In this document: in pieces, positions 1 through 11,095 of the stretch
Layout of the letters: each line of letters starts with the position of its first letter
Position numbering within the stretch: the first letter of the stretch is position 1
From: Scylla paramamosain
Taxonomy: Eukaryota > Arthropoda > Malacostraca > Decapoda > Portunidae
Direction: 5' to 3'
Assembly (NCBI RefSeq): GCF_035594125.1
Contig: NC_087190.1
Coordinates: 9,441,604-9,505,603 of the forward strand
Length of the DNA: 64,000 nt
Notes under the pieces: generated by a model
The model's database searches: none
Seen by the model: only the letters and a program-made list of their open reading frames with translations
What the model was told of the DNA's origin: nothing
Made by a program: the position numbers and the translations under genes

Positions 1-85
1 GTCCCCTATACGACCCAGCCTCTCACGGGTTTTCTTTTGCTTGTGGGGACACTTTCTGCCTGTTCACGGATCCTCATAGATTACC

Positions 86-1298
86 ATGTCGGATCCGCGT
101 CCTTCGTCCGAGTGCGGAGACACCGATCAACAGTATGAAGCCATTGAGTCATCAGACGACCAAGGCAGTCCTCGGGGAACGCGGGGCGGCTTCCCTTGGA
201 GCCACCGCTACTCATCCCCACCTGCCCCACTTCTTTCTGCCTCACTTCCACCCACCTCCTCACGCATCGCGGGATGACAGTGTTCTACATTTCATTAAGT
301 ACTTGGAGGAGTCTCGTCTGTCAGCTGACTTGCGTAGAAGGCAAGAGGACGAAGACAGACGGAGAGAGGAGGGCTTCCATGCAGGGCAGGAAGAGGAAAG
401 GCGACGAGCGGAGGAATCAAGAAGGGAAGCAGAGGAAGCGAGACGCAGGGAAGGAAGACAACGAGCGTTTCATGGCATTGGTACAGATGATGTCGACTCA
501 GGCAATGCCCGCTCAACACCTGCCATCTTCAACCTACTCACCTGACCCCTTGTCAACACTCGGCTCTCTCACCCCAGCCTATTACCCTGCAGTCACTGGA
601 CTCGCGGCGATTCCGCCTGCCGTGACAGCTCTTGCTACAGCCGCTACAATACCTGTCACCGCACCTGCCGTTACAGCTGCCGCTACAGTTGCAACTCTAC
701 TCACTGCCACAGCTGTTACTACAGTCTTTAGTCCAGCTGCCGACACTGTTGCCACTACAGCTGCTACACTACCTGTCATCATGACTGCAACTCCTACGCC
801 TACAGTTAGGCCCCCTACCGGCAAACCTGTGGCTCAGAGTCCGCCCATCCTGGAAGCCGACACCACCTACCAGACGTTCAGGCAATGGCGCCGCCGGTGG
901 CATGATTTCTCAGTCATGATCGACCTGCAGCGACTTCCCAGGGAAAAGCAGCTGATCCAGCTACGGATGTCCGTTTCCCTGGAGGTGCAAAGGGCTCTAG
1001 AACACACTCTCGGGATCGTACCTAACACCCAGTTAGCGGTGGAAGAAGTCCTCGACGTGTTGCAGTCCAGCTTCAAGAGTTAACGAAACGAGGCTCTACG
1101 CTTCCGTGAACTCCTGTGTCTTTTTCTGACTTCTATATCCGCCTGAAGAACCTAGATGAAGAAGTCGACCTTTGCTCATACCCAACTGAAGATGGTTTTG
1201 CTCATGGACATCAGAGAGGAGGAGCTAGTTCAACGCCTCATCTCTCTGGACACAGGAGCACCTCTCTAGGACGTGGTTACCTGCTGCCGCTCATATGA
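86..1298 (+). pseudogene. Gag of Gypsy 1, frameshifted
   Basis: Gag would form the particle shell and bind the element RNA. The first plausible Met is at 86. The reading then has to move between three frames: an N-terminal Ser/Pro-rich piece, a strongly charged Glu/Arg helix-like stretch at about 300-470, an Ala/Thr/Val-rich low-complexity linker at about 540-830 and a capsid-like part at 840-1083. The last piece holds TFRQWRRRW and a helical tail typical of Gypsy capsids. It ends at a stop at 1081-1083, and related sequence (FYIRLKNLDEEVDLC) resumes in another frame at about 1128. At least three frame changes are needed, so it is a pseudogene. Capsid identity is inferred from position and composition. 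Confidence 0.7.
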
Positions 1299-1346
1299 AG
1301 CTGTCCAGAGCACATCATCCACCATCCAGTTGTTGCCAAGTCAGCT

Positions 1347-2143
1347 GTGCTCCATCTCCGCTTACAAGTAGGGGAAACGATGCGACAAGGCCGCCTCCTC
1401 ACTTCAGCAGGCGCCTTCGGGACAGCGAGGGAAGCCCCAGCTGTTGAGGGGACCCAACCCTGCCAGTGTTGCTCCTGCCGGCACATGCCCGGTCAGTGCC
1501 CTGCCGCCGACGGCACCTGCAACAACTGCAGACGCAAGGGCCATTGGGCAATGACTGCCAGGTGCCCTGCCAAGGAAGTCCAGTGTCGCTCCTGCAAGAA
1601 GACTGGACATGTATGACAGGTGCTACCAAGCAAAAAAAGACGGACCATGGCCAGAATAGCTCACACTCTCCCGCACAGAAGACGTGTTCCTGCCGCTGTG
1701 TGACTCATGGTCCAGCGTCTAATGCCATGCCCGTGTATATTTACCTGACACTTGGAGGATCCACTTCACACCTCCAGAAGCTGCCAGACACCGGCACGAA
1801 CGTCACCGTTATCGGCCAGCGACACCTCGGCATACAACAGTTCCCAAGGAGGAGCCTACAACCTCTATCTCCCATGCTCACGTTGACTGCGGACTGCTCG
1901 GAGATGGTACCTGCCCTGGGCTGCTTCCAAGCTACCTTACGGCTCGGGCAGAGGTCTTGTGTCCCCCAGATTCAAGTAAACGAAGGCGTCCAGATCCCAC
2001 TGCTCTCTTATGGTCACTGCAAGGAACTGGCCATCATCTCACCGGACTTCAAGAAGCCAATTCTCAAGATGTATGTTAACCAGTGTGGCGAACTGCCTCT
2101 TCCTGCCACCACGTCCTCATCTGCTGCAAAGGAGTACTTCTAG
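1347..2143 (+). pseudogene. Nucleocapsid zinc knuckles and aspartic protease of Gypsy 1
   Basis: Two frames carry this part. The frame 1347-1616 has knuckle-like Cys/His clusters, CNNCRRKGHW followed by CRSCKKTGH, as expected for the RNA-binding nucleocapsid end of Gag. The frame ending at 2143 contains LPDTGTNVTVIG, the Asp-Thr-Gly active-site motif of retroviral-type aspartic proteases, which cut the Gag-Pol polyprotein. The change of frame between knuckles and protease could be a decay lesion or a relic of a Gag-Pol frameshift; the many other lesions favour decay. A stop at 2141-2143 separates the protease from the RT in the next frame. Confidence 0.8.
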
Positions 2144-2146
2144 AAC

Positions 2147-2959
2147 GTGCTGCTCTCCAAAGAGAATCTGAAGAAGGCTCCCCTGAAGCCCATGGTCGCC
2201 CAGCCCATGAAGATCTACCTGAAGGAGGAAGCTGTACCGTTCGCCATTCACACACCACGACAGATCCCTTTCGCATTCCAGCAGCAAGCTAAGGACGAGC
2301 TGGAATCCATGGTGCGTCAGGGAATAACTGAGCCTGCTAGCAATGAGCCGTCTGCTGAGTGCCACAAATTGGTCGTCGTTACCAAGGACAAGGGAGTTCG
2401 CATCAAGGTGGACCTCACGAAGCTCAACAGTCGGGTTTACCGCCCGGCTCACCCAGCACCAACACCTTTCGCCGCCGTCCACATGGTTAACCCATCAGCT
2501 CGTTACTTCACAACAGCGGATGCCCTGTGTGGGTACTGGCAGTTGGAGCTTGACGAGAAGGATTGGCACCTCATTACATTCATTACCCCGTTCAGCCGAT
2601 TTAGGCACTGCGGAGAACCCATAGGCTTCGCGGCTACCAATGATGCCTACTGCCACCTGGCACTCCAAGCGATGGAGAATTGCGTTAAGGTGTTCAACGA
2701 CATCCTTCTCTTCAATGACGATCACCCAAAACACTTGCATAGGATTTGTCAAGTGCTAATCAGATGCCGTGAGCACAGAATCACCCTCAACAAGGACAAG
2801 ATCGCAGCCGCCGAGCCTAAGGTCCGATTCTGTGGCTACGACCTCTCCGCTATGGGTGTCTCTGCATTCAAAGACTTAGTCGGTGCCGTACAGGGCTTCC
2901 CGACACCCGCAAACCTGACTGACCTCCATTCTTTCATGGGCCTGGTGAACCAGCTGTAA
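2147..2959 (+). pseudogene. Reverse transcriptase domain of Gypsy 1, catalytic box altered
   Basis: This 270-codon frame matches the fingers and palm of a Ty3/Gypsy RT: KVDLTKLNSRV, then YFTTADALCGYWQLELDEKD, then TFITPFSRFR, and later FCGYDLSAMGVSA and the FMGLVNQL connection segment. The catalytic box that should read Tyr-Val-Asp-Asp is Val-Phe-Asn-Asp at 2690-2701, so one catalytic aspartate is replaced by asparagine. The RMPFGL-type loop before it is also changed. The frame ends at a stop at 2957-2959, where intact relatives run straight into RNase H. It is therefore an RT remnant without expected activity. Confidence 0.9.
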
Positions 2960-3604
2960 GAGCTGGTTTACCAGGACATAGCAGCCACACCTCAGCCTCT
3001 TCACCCCCTTATGAGCCCAAAACGGATGTGTACTTGGACAGCAGACCACGATGAAGTCTTCAACCACATCAAGACAGCGCTTCTCCAGCCGCCTGTCTTT
3101 ACCCACTTCGACCCAGCACTACAGGTCATCCTCCAGACAGATGCCTCCCGCCTTCACGGGATCGGGTACACTTTCCTCCAAGACCACGGCCAGGGACGGA
3201 CACCCCTAGTTAAGTGCGGCTCACACTTCCTCGCTAGCGCTGAGACAAGCAACACTACCATTAAACTAGAGCTACCCGCCGTTATCTGGGCCATGTCCAA
3301 ATGCAGGCTCCACCTTATTGGCCTACATCACTTCACGTTGATGACAGACCACCAGCCACTGGTCCCAATTCTGAACACGTATACTTTGGACGCGGTCGAG
3401 AATCCCCGCTTCCAGCGTCTCAAAGAGAAAATCTCGCCCTACCTCTTCATGGATGTGTGGCGGGCTGGGAAGCTGCTATGCATCCCAGACGCTCTGTTGA
3501 GAGCCCCAGTCAGCCAATCCACACACAAAGACGAGATGGAGTGCACCGATGCCACCGCACACCTACAACCTGTCATAGTTGCCAATGCTGAACGCTCTGA
3601 CTGA
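2960..3604 (+). pseudogene. RNase H domain of Gypsy 1
   Basis: The 197-codon frame from 3011 continues the polyprotein after the RT. It contains the Gypsy RNase H pattern: LQVILQTDASRLHGIGYTFL with the first catalytic Asp, IKLELPAVIWAMSKCRLHL with the Glu, and FTLMTDHQPLVPILN with the second Asp. These acidic residues are all present. The enzyme would remove the RNA strand of the RNA-DNA hybrid during reverse transcription. The reading reaches a stop at 3602-3604. The PDALLRAP motif that normally bridges to integrase is present near its end. Confidence 0.88.
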
Positions 3605-4946
3605 GACGCACCACATCACGACGCCGATAGGACTCTACAGGAATTCCAAGCCGCAGCAAGCACGGACCCGTCATATGCCCACCTCACAGCCTGCATGACG
3701 TCTGGATTCCAGTCCAACCAGTATGAGCTACACAGCTCACTACTCCCCTACTGGAAACTCCGCGATCACCTATACGCGGACGGGGAGCTGGTCCTGTATG
3801 AACAGAGAATTGTGGTTCCTGCTGCTCTCCATCATCGCACCCTCGCTTGTCTCCACGACAGCCATTGGGATGTGGAAGGCACTCACCGTTGGGCGAGGCA
3901 GACTGTTTTCTGGCCTGCCATTGACTCTGACATCGCCATTGACTCTGACATGGCTCGTGCCTGCGAGCCATGTCAAGTGCTACTGCTGAGGCAACAACAG
4001 GAACCCTTGATATGTGACAACAACCCCTCCAGGCCCTTTGAGTCCGTCTCCGCAGACTTCTTCACACTCGCTGGGAAGTCCTTCCTCGTCATTGCGGACA
4101 AACTCTCGGGGGTGGCCTGTAATTGTCCTGTGTGGTGCGGACACCACCGCCTCGTGCACCATCCAGATGTTCTGCTGCTACTTCCAGGAAGTGGGTGTTC
4201 CCCTCCGCCTACGTACTGATGGCGGTCCCCAGTTCGCCAGCACCGACTTCCAGATTTTCATGGAGTGTTGGGGTGTCCACCACATAGTGACCTCGCCGCA
4301 TTACCCCCAGTCTAATGGTCACGCTGAGGTGGCTGTCAAGTCACTGAAGCACCTCATCCTGAAGACAGCCCCCTCCGGCAACACTACCACAAAAGAGTTA
4401 ACCAGAGGTCTCCTAGAGCTACGCAACGCTCCCAACTTCACAGGATGATCCCCTGCGCAACACCTGTATAGCAGCCGCCCTCTTCGCTCCTGCGTCTCTG
4501 CCCACCAGGAATCCTTCTCCACGGACTGGCAGGCCAATACGGAGGACTGCGACTGCCGTGCTGCTGCCTGCGCTGCCCAGGTGCAGGTTCGCTATGACCA
4601 GCATGCCCAACACCTCCCTAAGCTGAGCATCGGGGCCACAGTCTGTATCCAGGACCCGACGTCTCTCCGCTGGGACAAGGTTGGTGTCGTCATGAGCCAC
4701 AGCAGGAACAGGGACTATAAGGTACGTCTCCCTAGTGGACGTGTCTGGCGATGCAACCTCTGGTTCCTGCGGTCAGTGACACCCTGCAGTGACGACCCCC
4801 TTCACCATATCCCTGTGGTCCCTTGCTCGGACAAGAAAAGCATGTCCAGTTCAATTACTCCCCCAATTACTCAGCGGTTTAGAGAAAAGAGCTCCGCTCG
4901 AGACAGTGCTATGAGCGAGAGGGGGGAGGGAGGTGTGGATATATAA
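3605..4946 (+). pseudogene. Integrase of Gypsy 1, frameshifted
   Basis: The first part (frame 3695-4219) has the zinc-binding N-terminus, with His residues in CLHDSHWDVEGTHRWA and a later CEPC, then the start of the catalytic core with FESVSADFF. The core continues in another frame (4014-4448) with LRTDGGPQF and SPHYPQSNGHAEVAVKSLK, which carry the second Asp and the Glu of the DDE triad. A third frame (4581-4946) holds a C-terminal domain with IGATVCIQDP and RDYKVRLPSGRVWRCN. An in-frame 18-bp duplication lies at 3917-3952. At least two frameshifts break the gene. Confidence 0.88.
4917..4933 (+). other. Polypurine tract of Gypsy 1
   Basis: Seventeen consecutive purines, mostly G, sit directly against the TG that opens the 3' LTR. 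This is the position of the plus-strand primer in LTR retrotransposons. Confidence 0.88.
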
Positions 4947-5169
4947 TGTACTGCACGATGTTTCATATTGTACCTCCATTTATTGTACGCTTGGCAACCC
5001 TGTAATCCTCAGTCTGGCTGGTGCTTCTGAGGTAGGCACGTGCTCAGGGTCTGTCATGGTATTATTCCTTTGTTCCTGGCCTTAATATAGAAACCACAGT
5101 CTGTACGTGTTTCTATAAAGAACCTGCAACTTCCTGGCTGTCCTGTCCCAAAAGCTACCCCACATAACA
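4934..5169 (+). repeat. 3' LTR of Gypsy 1
   Basis: The 236-bp segment begins TGTGGATATATAATG directly after the polypurine tract and ends CACATAACA, so it has the TG...CA termini of an LTR. It contains a TATATAA motif near its start. The partner LTR is outside the window, so the right edge is inferred from the CA end and is uncertain by a few bases. Confidence 0.72.
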
Positions 5170-6990
5170 ATTATGACGACCGAAACTGTACAGAGACTAG
5201 CCGATATCAGACACGCTGACTTCTCTAAAACACCCAACAAAACCGAGGCAGGGGATATGAGTTTGAAGTGCTGTTGTAGAACCCCAGTCTATAGATGTGT
5301 TGTGGTTTATTGCACGAATCTATCATGAAAGGAGAACCAAGGTATGAAAGGATGGGTTGTATATCTAAAGAAGAAAGTAACAACTAAGGAAAACATTGGG
5401 AGACACGATATAAACAGACAAGCAGCAACCCGGAAAAGACATAGGGAGACATGATGTAAACAGAGAATCTTCGCCAGTGTCCCGCTAAGATTTGACAAAA
5501 CAATATAACCGGTTGTTTCTTTCATATGTGCCTGGATATATAGATTGATATGTTAACTGTATAACTTAAATATAGAGAGGAAAAAATAGTATTCGTCCTA
5601 AGGTAATCAATCAAATATCCCACACCATAGATAATGTGGACATATTTCTTGCTCCATGCTTGATGATGGTGGCTAAAAATGTTCCTAACATTTTATTACT
5701 TCGTTTGATAACAGAAATGTAATGATTTTTTTTTTTTTTTCAGTCGACCGCCTTTTATGTGTAAAATTCAGTCAGCTGGTGAATCTGGCAGTTTTTCCAG
5801 ACCCTAACAAACGCTCCAACTGCGTCCATGGTTGTCGGAAATGTCATATGAGGAGAGACTATAAAAACTGCAATTAACAATGCTGGAACAAAGAAGGGAA
5901 AGAGGAGACTCAACAGCAATTTATATAATCACGAAGAATATGGAGGTGTTTGATAGGGAAGAACTAATAAAATGGGCCATGAGAGATACAAAAGTGCATG
6001 GAAGGAAGATACAAAAAAAAAGAAAGGGGGATTTTTTACGGAAATGAAAAATCTACTTTTGGTGGCACTGAGTGAATGCCAATGCTTTATACATGAGACT
6101 TGCATCAACGCATTTGAGATGGAAGTTGGGATCCGGCAAACTGCAACATCTACATACAAGCAGACAGTTATCCACAACAAACACTCGCCAAAAAAGAACT
6201 CAAAGGAGGAAAAAAAAAGAGCAACTGTCAAGCCATTTTCCGGATATCCTGATCTCTGGGACAATATCCTGTGTCTGCATGGTTTATAACATTGCACAAA
6301 ATCTGTGCGATGTGGACACTGGGTCTAGATTCTACAAACTTTCATAGCTAAGTCCGTCAGTCATAGCGAAACAAAATAACGCATTTCAGACATAACTCTG
6401 TCATAAACTCTTATTGTCGTCCATGACAGGGTTCACCCTGTCTTAGCGACGCTTATGACCATCAGAAATCTGTCAACATCATGACAACATGGCAGTATGT
6501 TCCATAACACGATCATTATAAAATATAACAATAAATATTACTATTATGAGTAAATAATGTCCTTCTTTGAGGCAATAAATTATAAATAATTGCTGGGAGC
6601 GGTACGATCAGTTTTCCTAAGCATAAACAAACCTTGCCTTGTACCAGCTTCATGTGCTGGGCTATTGACCATGATCTTCTCCTATATCTTTTGATTAGAT
6701 ACACTGTCTAACCTCACCAAAAGTTATATTATGAAGTCAAAATAATTTAAATCCAAGAAAATAATTTAAGGAAAAGAATTTATTTAAAGTTGACAAATTG
6801 TGAGCGTGCTTTCAAGCAGCAGATGGTGACTGAGACAGGTAACTGAGAGACAACTTCTGACGGTCATAGACTAACGGTCATAATTTTCTTTAGCTTTGAC
6901 GATTAGCTATGGTCGACCATAAGCACTATGTAGAATACAGTTCATAGAACAGAGGCAGTGAGAGTCGGCCCAGACAAAGAGATGATTTGA
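5170..6990. other. AT-rich stretch without a recognisable gene
   Basis: No frame here gives a recognisable protein. The longest frames (5929-6297 minus and 5972-6289 plus) overlap each other and have biased, family-free translations. There is a T-run near 5727-5741 and scattered A-runs. I see no terminal inverted repeats or RNA gene. Confidence 0.6.
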
Positions 6991-7194
6991 AGAAGAACCA
7001 GCAAAACCTAGAAGATACTGGCGAAGAGTAAAGACAGGTAACAGAGGATGATGAACTCTGCTGTGAAACCAATCATGGGGAAAGTCGGTGATCTTCCCAT
7101 TCATTCTTGATCAGAAAGGAAGGAACAGGAGCCAACGAAACCTGAATGTCACCAGAAGCAAAGACAGCCCAAGTAAGACGAGAGAAGGTAATCT

Positions 7195-7517
7195 AGAATT
7201 TGTTTAAAAGACCAGGCTTCTCTAGAAACATAAGAACCTCATGTCCTGGGGAGGGAACCCTCTCTCCAAGTATCAGCGATATCTGGAGGGTCCCATCCTC
7301 ATCACAACAGCAGAAAAGATATCACTTCTGTAGCTCCACCAGACTGGGGCATTTCACTAGAAAGCGTCGCACTGTAAGGGGAACTAACCAGTTATCACAG
7401 AATCGTTAGGTTTCCTGGGACATGAGGTAGCCATGAGTGAGACATGTGTGGCCCATCCAGAGATGGACCAGTGCAGTCTCTGAGCGGTGCCCCCTGCACA
7501 TGGACATACGTCCATGG
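7195..7517 (-). pseudogene. C-terminal Cys/His region of the I-like LINE ORF2
   Basis: Translating the minus strand gives LRIGHTRLTHGYLM, then ICDNWLVPLTVRHFLVKCPS. This pattern (LRTGHT.LTH...C..C....V.H.L..C) closes ORF2 in many I, R1 and Jockey elements and is thought to bind nucleic acid. One or more frame changes are needed to read it through. Confidence 0.6.
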
Positions 7518-8160
7518 TCAGAAAGTTACAGAAATTATCTCACCCATTTTAGTGGTGGCGACCACATCTTCCCACCTGCCCTGCCAACTGGCAAGAATTG
7601 CCACCCTTATATTGGAGTATGAGTCATGAAAGGGAATGGGGTTGGAAGGAGCAACCTCTTTATCCAGCCTATCTGCCCTCTCTTTCCCCTGAACTCCAAC
7701 ATGTGCAGGGAACCAGCAAAATGCGACGTGATAGCTTCTGTGCTGTAATAAGGTACAGCCATTCAAGAATTGATAAAAGCGGATGAACGGAAGAAGGGCT
7801 CAAATCTCGAATAGCGAAAAAAAAAAAAAAAAATGCAAGAATCACTAAAAATTGTAGATGAGGTAGGAAGAGTAAAATAATTCTTAAAGCTAAAATAATG
7901 TGAGATAGTTCTGCCACAAAAACGGAGGCAACATTGGGGAGACTACCGCCTCGACAGAATGAAGGAAAGATAACACCAAATCCAACTCCATCTTCGGATT
8001 TTGAATCGTTTGTAAATACAGGAATGGAGTCAGAATGTGTAGAATAGTGTTCCAAGACATGCACAGGACCCATAATCCGGTAATAAGTTCTTATTCGGGA
8101 TAGCAGGGCCACAGACAGAAATATCTGGGAGTTGCCAGTAACCAACCCTACGATATTCAC
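7518..8160 (-). pseudogene. RNase H domain of the I-like LINE
   Basis: Two frames cover it. The first (7669-8160) has IPVFTNDSKSEDGVGFGVIF, where relatives have FTDGSK, followed by a segment with VASVFVAELSHIILAL, containing the catalytic Glu. The second (7518-7766) has CWFPAHVGVQGKERADRLDK, containing the conserved His and final Asp. In the first motif the Asp-Gly is read as Asn-Asp, so the first catalytic Asp may be lost. An A-run at 7819-7833 sits near the frame change. Confidence 0.82.
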
Positions 8161-8599
8161 AAGGACTTACAGAAACAGAGGGTACATTTAATGCTGCCAT
8201 AGTAGATGCAACTCTAACACCAAAAATTTTAAACAAACTCGGGTGAGACACATATAAATGGGAACGTGAATCATGGGAGACAGCCACACAATGAATAGAG
8301 TCAGAAAGATGTTGAACACAATACCAGCACCTCAGTAATATAGACTGGCGACACAAGTCCAGCAGAAGGACACCAGCATCCACCAGTAAGCTGGGGACTG
8401 GTGATGAGCGGAATGCACCAACTGACAAGCGAACATCATCATGGTGCACCGAGTCCAACACACGAAGCTGAGCCTCAGTAGCAGAGGAATAAATCTCTAA
8501 ACCATACTCCAACTTTGAAAGAGTAAGAGTTCGGTGCAAGAGAAGGAGGGTTTGTCTATCAGCTCCCCAAGAGATATGAGTGACAGCGCCTTCACACAT
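8030..8599 (-). pseudogene. Post-RT thumb and connection region of the I-like LINE
   Basis: This 189-codon minus-strand frame follows the RT and contains LTLSKLEYGLEIYSSA, the usual post-RT segment (R..LEYG..W/Y.SA) of I and Jockey-group LINEs, followed by HHDDVRLSVGAFRSSPVPSL, which relatives have before RNase H. It overlaps the upstream RT frame in a different phase, showing a frameshift near 8590, and the RNase H frame near 8150. Confidence 0.78.
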
Positions 8600-9500
8600 G
8601 CTGCCTTAATGTAACAAAGATGAGGTACCCAAGTCAGGCATTTGTCAAATACAAGGCTGAGGAAACGGGTTTCCTCCACACAAGAGATTCTTCGATCATA
8701 CAGATATAGATTTGAGTCAGGGTGAACACCACGAAGGCGGCAAAAATGTATGGATACAGTCTTTGAAGCTGAGAAATTAAATCCCCGAGTCATTGCCCAA
8801 TAAGAAATCCCATTAATTGCTAACTGCAATTTCCTCTCAGTCAAAAGCATCTGCGCCGCAGAAAAGGAGATCGACAAGTCATCGACATATAAGCTACCAT
8901 GAACTCCTTTCAGAAGTACACCAATTACACTGTTTATAGCTACAGCGAAAAGTATGACACTAAGTAGACTTCCTTGCGGCACGTCATCTTAAAGTGGGCA
9001 AATTCCTGACAGATCGCCACCAACCCATACCCATAAAAAAAAAAAAAAAAAAAAAATTGAGATAAAAAACTGTTGTATAAAAATACGGAGTCGGCCACGG
9101 AGACCAAACTCGAAAAGACTAGGTAAAATGCCATGATGCCAGGCTGTGTTGTAAGCTTTCTCTAAATCAAAAAAGATTGTGACATAATATTGATTATTAG
9201 CAAATGCTTCACAAATGGAAGATTCCAGAGATAATAAAGCATTAGACATAGACTTCATTTTCCTAAAACCATACTGAACAGGTGACAGGTAATTCCCTCT
9301 CTCCAAGTACCACATAAGCCTGCCACTTACAAATACACGAGTTAACGAAATTGGACGGTAATTGGTCGCTAACTGATGATCTTTTCCAAGTTTTGGAATG
9401 TGAATAATTACAGAACACCCCAGGAAGAAGGAAAACCACCGGTATTCCAAGTAAAGTTAGAGAGGTCAAGTAAAAGATAAAAGCTTCATCAGACGTGTGG
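8490..9500 (-). pseudogene. Reverse transcriptase of the I-like LINE
   Basis: The RT is spread over two frames. The first (8989-9450) has YRPISLT, VQYGFRKMKS and FFDLEKAYNTAWHHGIL, the last holding the first catalytic Asp. The second (8497-8982) opens with PQGSLLSVILFAVAIN and has LYVDDLSISF, so the YVDD box is intact, followed by the thumb. A 22-base A-run at 9035-9056 lies between the halves and shows as a Phe-run in the translation, close to the frame change. The enzyme would have copied the element RNA at its insertion site. Confidence 0.88.
9035..9056. repeat. Poly-A tract inside a LINE RT gene
   Basis: Twenty-two consecutive A (T on the coding strand) lie within the I-like RT reading region, not at an element end. 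It appears to be expansion of a short T-run in the coding sequence. Confidence 0.9.
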
Positions 9501-10300
9501 CGCAAAATGAATATGGGATGTCATCAGGACTCATGGATGAATGATGGCACTGGGACAAAGCCATGCGTAGCTCAGACCGAGAAAATGGGACATTATGAGA
9601 CTCTCCACCAAGGAAGGCAAAATTGATGCCAGCAGATTCCAGATGTCAACGATGAAGTACCAAAGGTGTAGTTGGATCCTTTCTAGTGACACTTGCCAAG
9701 TGCTCAACAAACAGGTCGGCAACTGTCTTTGGGTCTGCCACTGTGCCCCCATCACGAGATAAAACAGGTAGGATAGGAACAGAGTACTTCCCAGATATTT
9801 TGCGGACTCTATTGAAGACATCGATGAGTGGTGTTTGAATTGTGATGGAAGAGATATAACTCTTCCAAGACTCTGCCGAAGCCCTCTTTAAGGTGCAGTG
9901 AGCATAGGCACGCACTCGTCAAAAAACCTAGTAGACTAGTAGACGTACCCATGATGTCGTCGAAGTCAAGAAAAGGCAGCACGCTTTTCTTGAACAGCAG
10001 CTGTACAATCTGCATTCCACCATGGAACAGGACGTTTAGGAAACCGGCCAGAGGCCTTAGGGATGGACTGAATAACACCGAGTGCAAGACATTAGTGAAG
10101 TATGTTGCAGCCTCATCACAGTTTGTCATCTCATTCATTGAGTAGGCAGGGATGCTGAATTTCTTGAATAGGTGCCAATCCGCCTTATCTACCCGCCATT
10201 GGGGAAGACATGACTGTGGTGCAGAATCAGTTGACTCCAATAAAATTGGGAAGTGATCGCTTTCTTACAGGTCTGGTAAAACGTTCCAGTTAAAAATCGA
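9500..10300 (-). pseudogene. ORF2 endonuclease tail and linker of the I-like LINE
   Basis: The segment begins with the end of an APE-type endonuclease: SDHFPILL, the motif carrying the final catalytic Asp-His, lies at about 10260-10230. The frame 9809-10240 continues with QWRVDKADWHLFKKF, the usual start of the linker between endonuclease and RT. A second frame (9646-9915) adds SWKSYISSITIQTP and a segment ending in the pre-RT region. A frameshift separates the two. Everything upstream of the last 40 or so endonuclease residues is absent, so this copy could not nick DNA. Confidence 0.72.
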
Positions 10301-10429
10301 TAAAATAATTAAAGTTACAGAGAGAGAGATCTATTGTTGTAAAAGTATTAGTTTGACTGCGGAAATGGGTCACAACACGTTTTCAGGGGGATTTTCAGGG
10401 AAGCCACAGAGAGAAGCTTCCCTTTCCTA

Positions 10430-11095
10430 ACGTGACTAGTTACTTTACTCGACCGATGAGGCTTGTAGGCACAGAAACCTGAGATTGTGTGGGGATAACT
10501 ACCCGCAACTCCTGAAGAGGGGAGGAGGATTCCTCAAGAAAGACGTATCGGTATCGCTCTTGGAGGATGATTTATTTGGATGACAGGCAGAGAAACCCTC
10601 TATATTCATATCAGAATTGGATGAATCACTTTGATTGATTACATTTGGCTCAGAGACATCTGACGCTCCCACAGGGATCTTTGTAGGAGGGACGCCCGTT
10701 GAGTCTAGGCACTCAGCAGACCTCTGGGAACGTTTCTGGTAGGGCTGAGAAGAAAGTGTGGGAGAATTTTTTGTACGTGGCTGCTTGAAAGTCTTGGAAG
10801 TCGTTCATGGTTGGTAATCCATGAGGGTGTGGACTTCAACAATATGTACTGTTGTACGAGGAGTCTGTGATATAGCTGGTGAACATGCAATGGAGGGCTT
10901 TGCTGAAGATGTAGTGGAGGGTTTGGTTGAAAATGCAGAGGAGGTGACACTTTCCAAAACAGAAAACCTGCTGCAGATGGTAAGTGAAGGAGCGACATTC
11001 TCACAGGAAAAGGAAAAAACAGTTGATGGTTGAGAAAGGTGGGAAGGTGCTGCAGCCTTATTACCTGTGATAAAGGTAGAAGAACTAGAGTAGAA
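10430..11095 (-). pseudogene. ORF1 (gag-like) C-terminal part of the I-like LINE
   Basis: The minus strand gives a Ser/Thr/Pro-rich translation from about 11090 to 10830, then, after a stop and frame change near 10812, a second piece with KTFKQPRTKNSPTLSSQPYQ, then SDSSNSDMNIEGFSACHPNK, ending at a stop near 10435. Low-complexity Ser/Pro tails of this type are usual at the end of ORF1 in I and Jockey elements. The expected nucleic-acid-binding zinc knuckles are not present, so only the C-terminal part survives. Identity is inferred mainly from its place just before ORF2. Confidence 0.5.

Larger units (their letters stand above)
1..5169 (+). mobile_element. Ty3/Gypsy LTR retrotransposon 1, partial and degenerate
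   Basis: Gag, zinc knuckle, protease, RT, RNase H, integrase and a C-terminal integrase module follow each other in the order normal for Ty3/Gypsy elements, all on the plus strand. A purine tract and a 3' LTR close it on the right. The first bases do not match the 3' LTR end, so the window appears to open just inside the internal region, with the 5' LTR outside. Reading-frame changes and stops separate most domains, so this copy is not functional. Assignment to Gypsy rather than BEL/Pao rests on the order RT, RNase H, integrase and on the sequence type of the RNase H and integrase. Confidence 0.9.
6990..11095 (-). mobile_element. I-like LINE with RNase H, degenerate
   Basis: Read on the minus strand, this block gives in order a Ser/Thr/Pro-rich ORF1 tail (about 11095-10430), the last residues of an endonuclease with SDHFPILL (10260-10230), a linker, an RT with YVDD, an RNase H and a C-terminal Cys/His region. 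RNase H downstream of RT is a mark of the I group of LINEs and is absent from typical Jockey elements. Most of the endonuclease is missing, since only about 140 bases lie between the ORF1 end and the endonuclease tail. Frameshifts and stops occur throughout. The 3' edge near 6990 is approximate; the 5' edge abuts the truncated end of Jockey-like copy A. Confidence 0.8.

Noticed and set aside
582..824. 80-codon minus-strand frame rich in Val and Ala within gag
   Set aside because: It is the shadow of the Thr/Ala/Pro-rich Gag linker on the opposite strand and has no domain of its own.
5929..6297. Overlapping frames on both strands (122 and 105 codons)
   Set aside because: They shadow each other in AT-rich DNA, and neither translation resembles a known protein.
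7200..7630. Plus-strand short frames as separate genes
   Set aside because: They lie antisense to the C-terminal and RNase H region of the I-like LINE.
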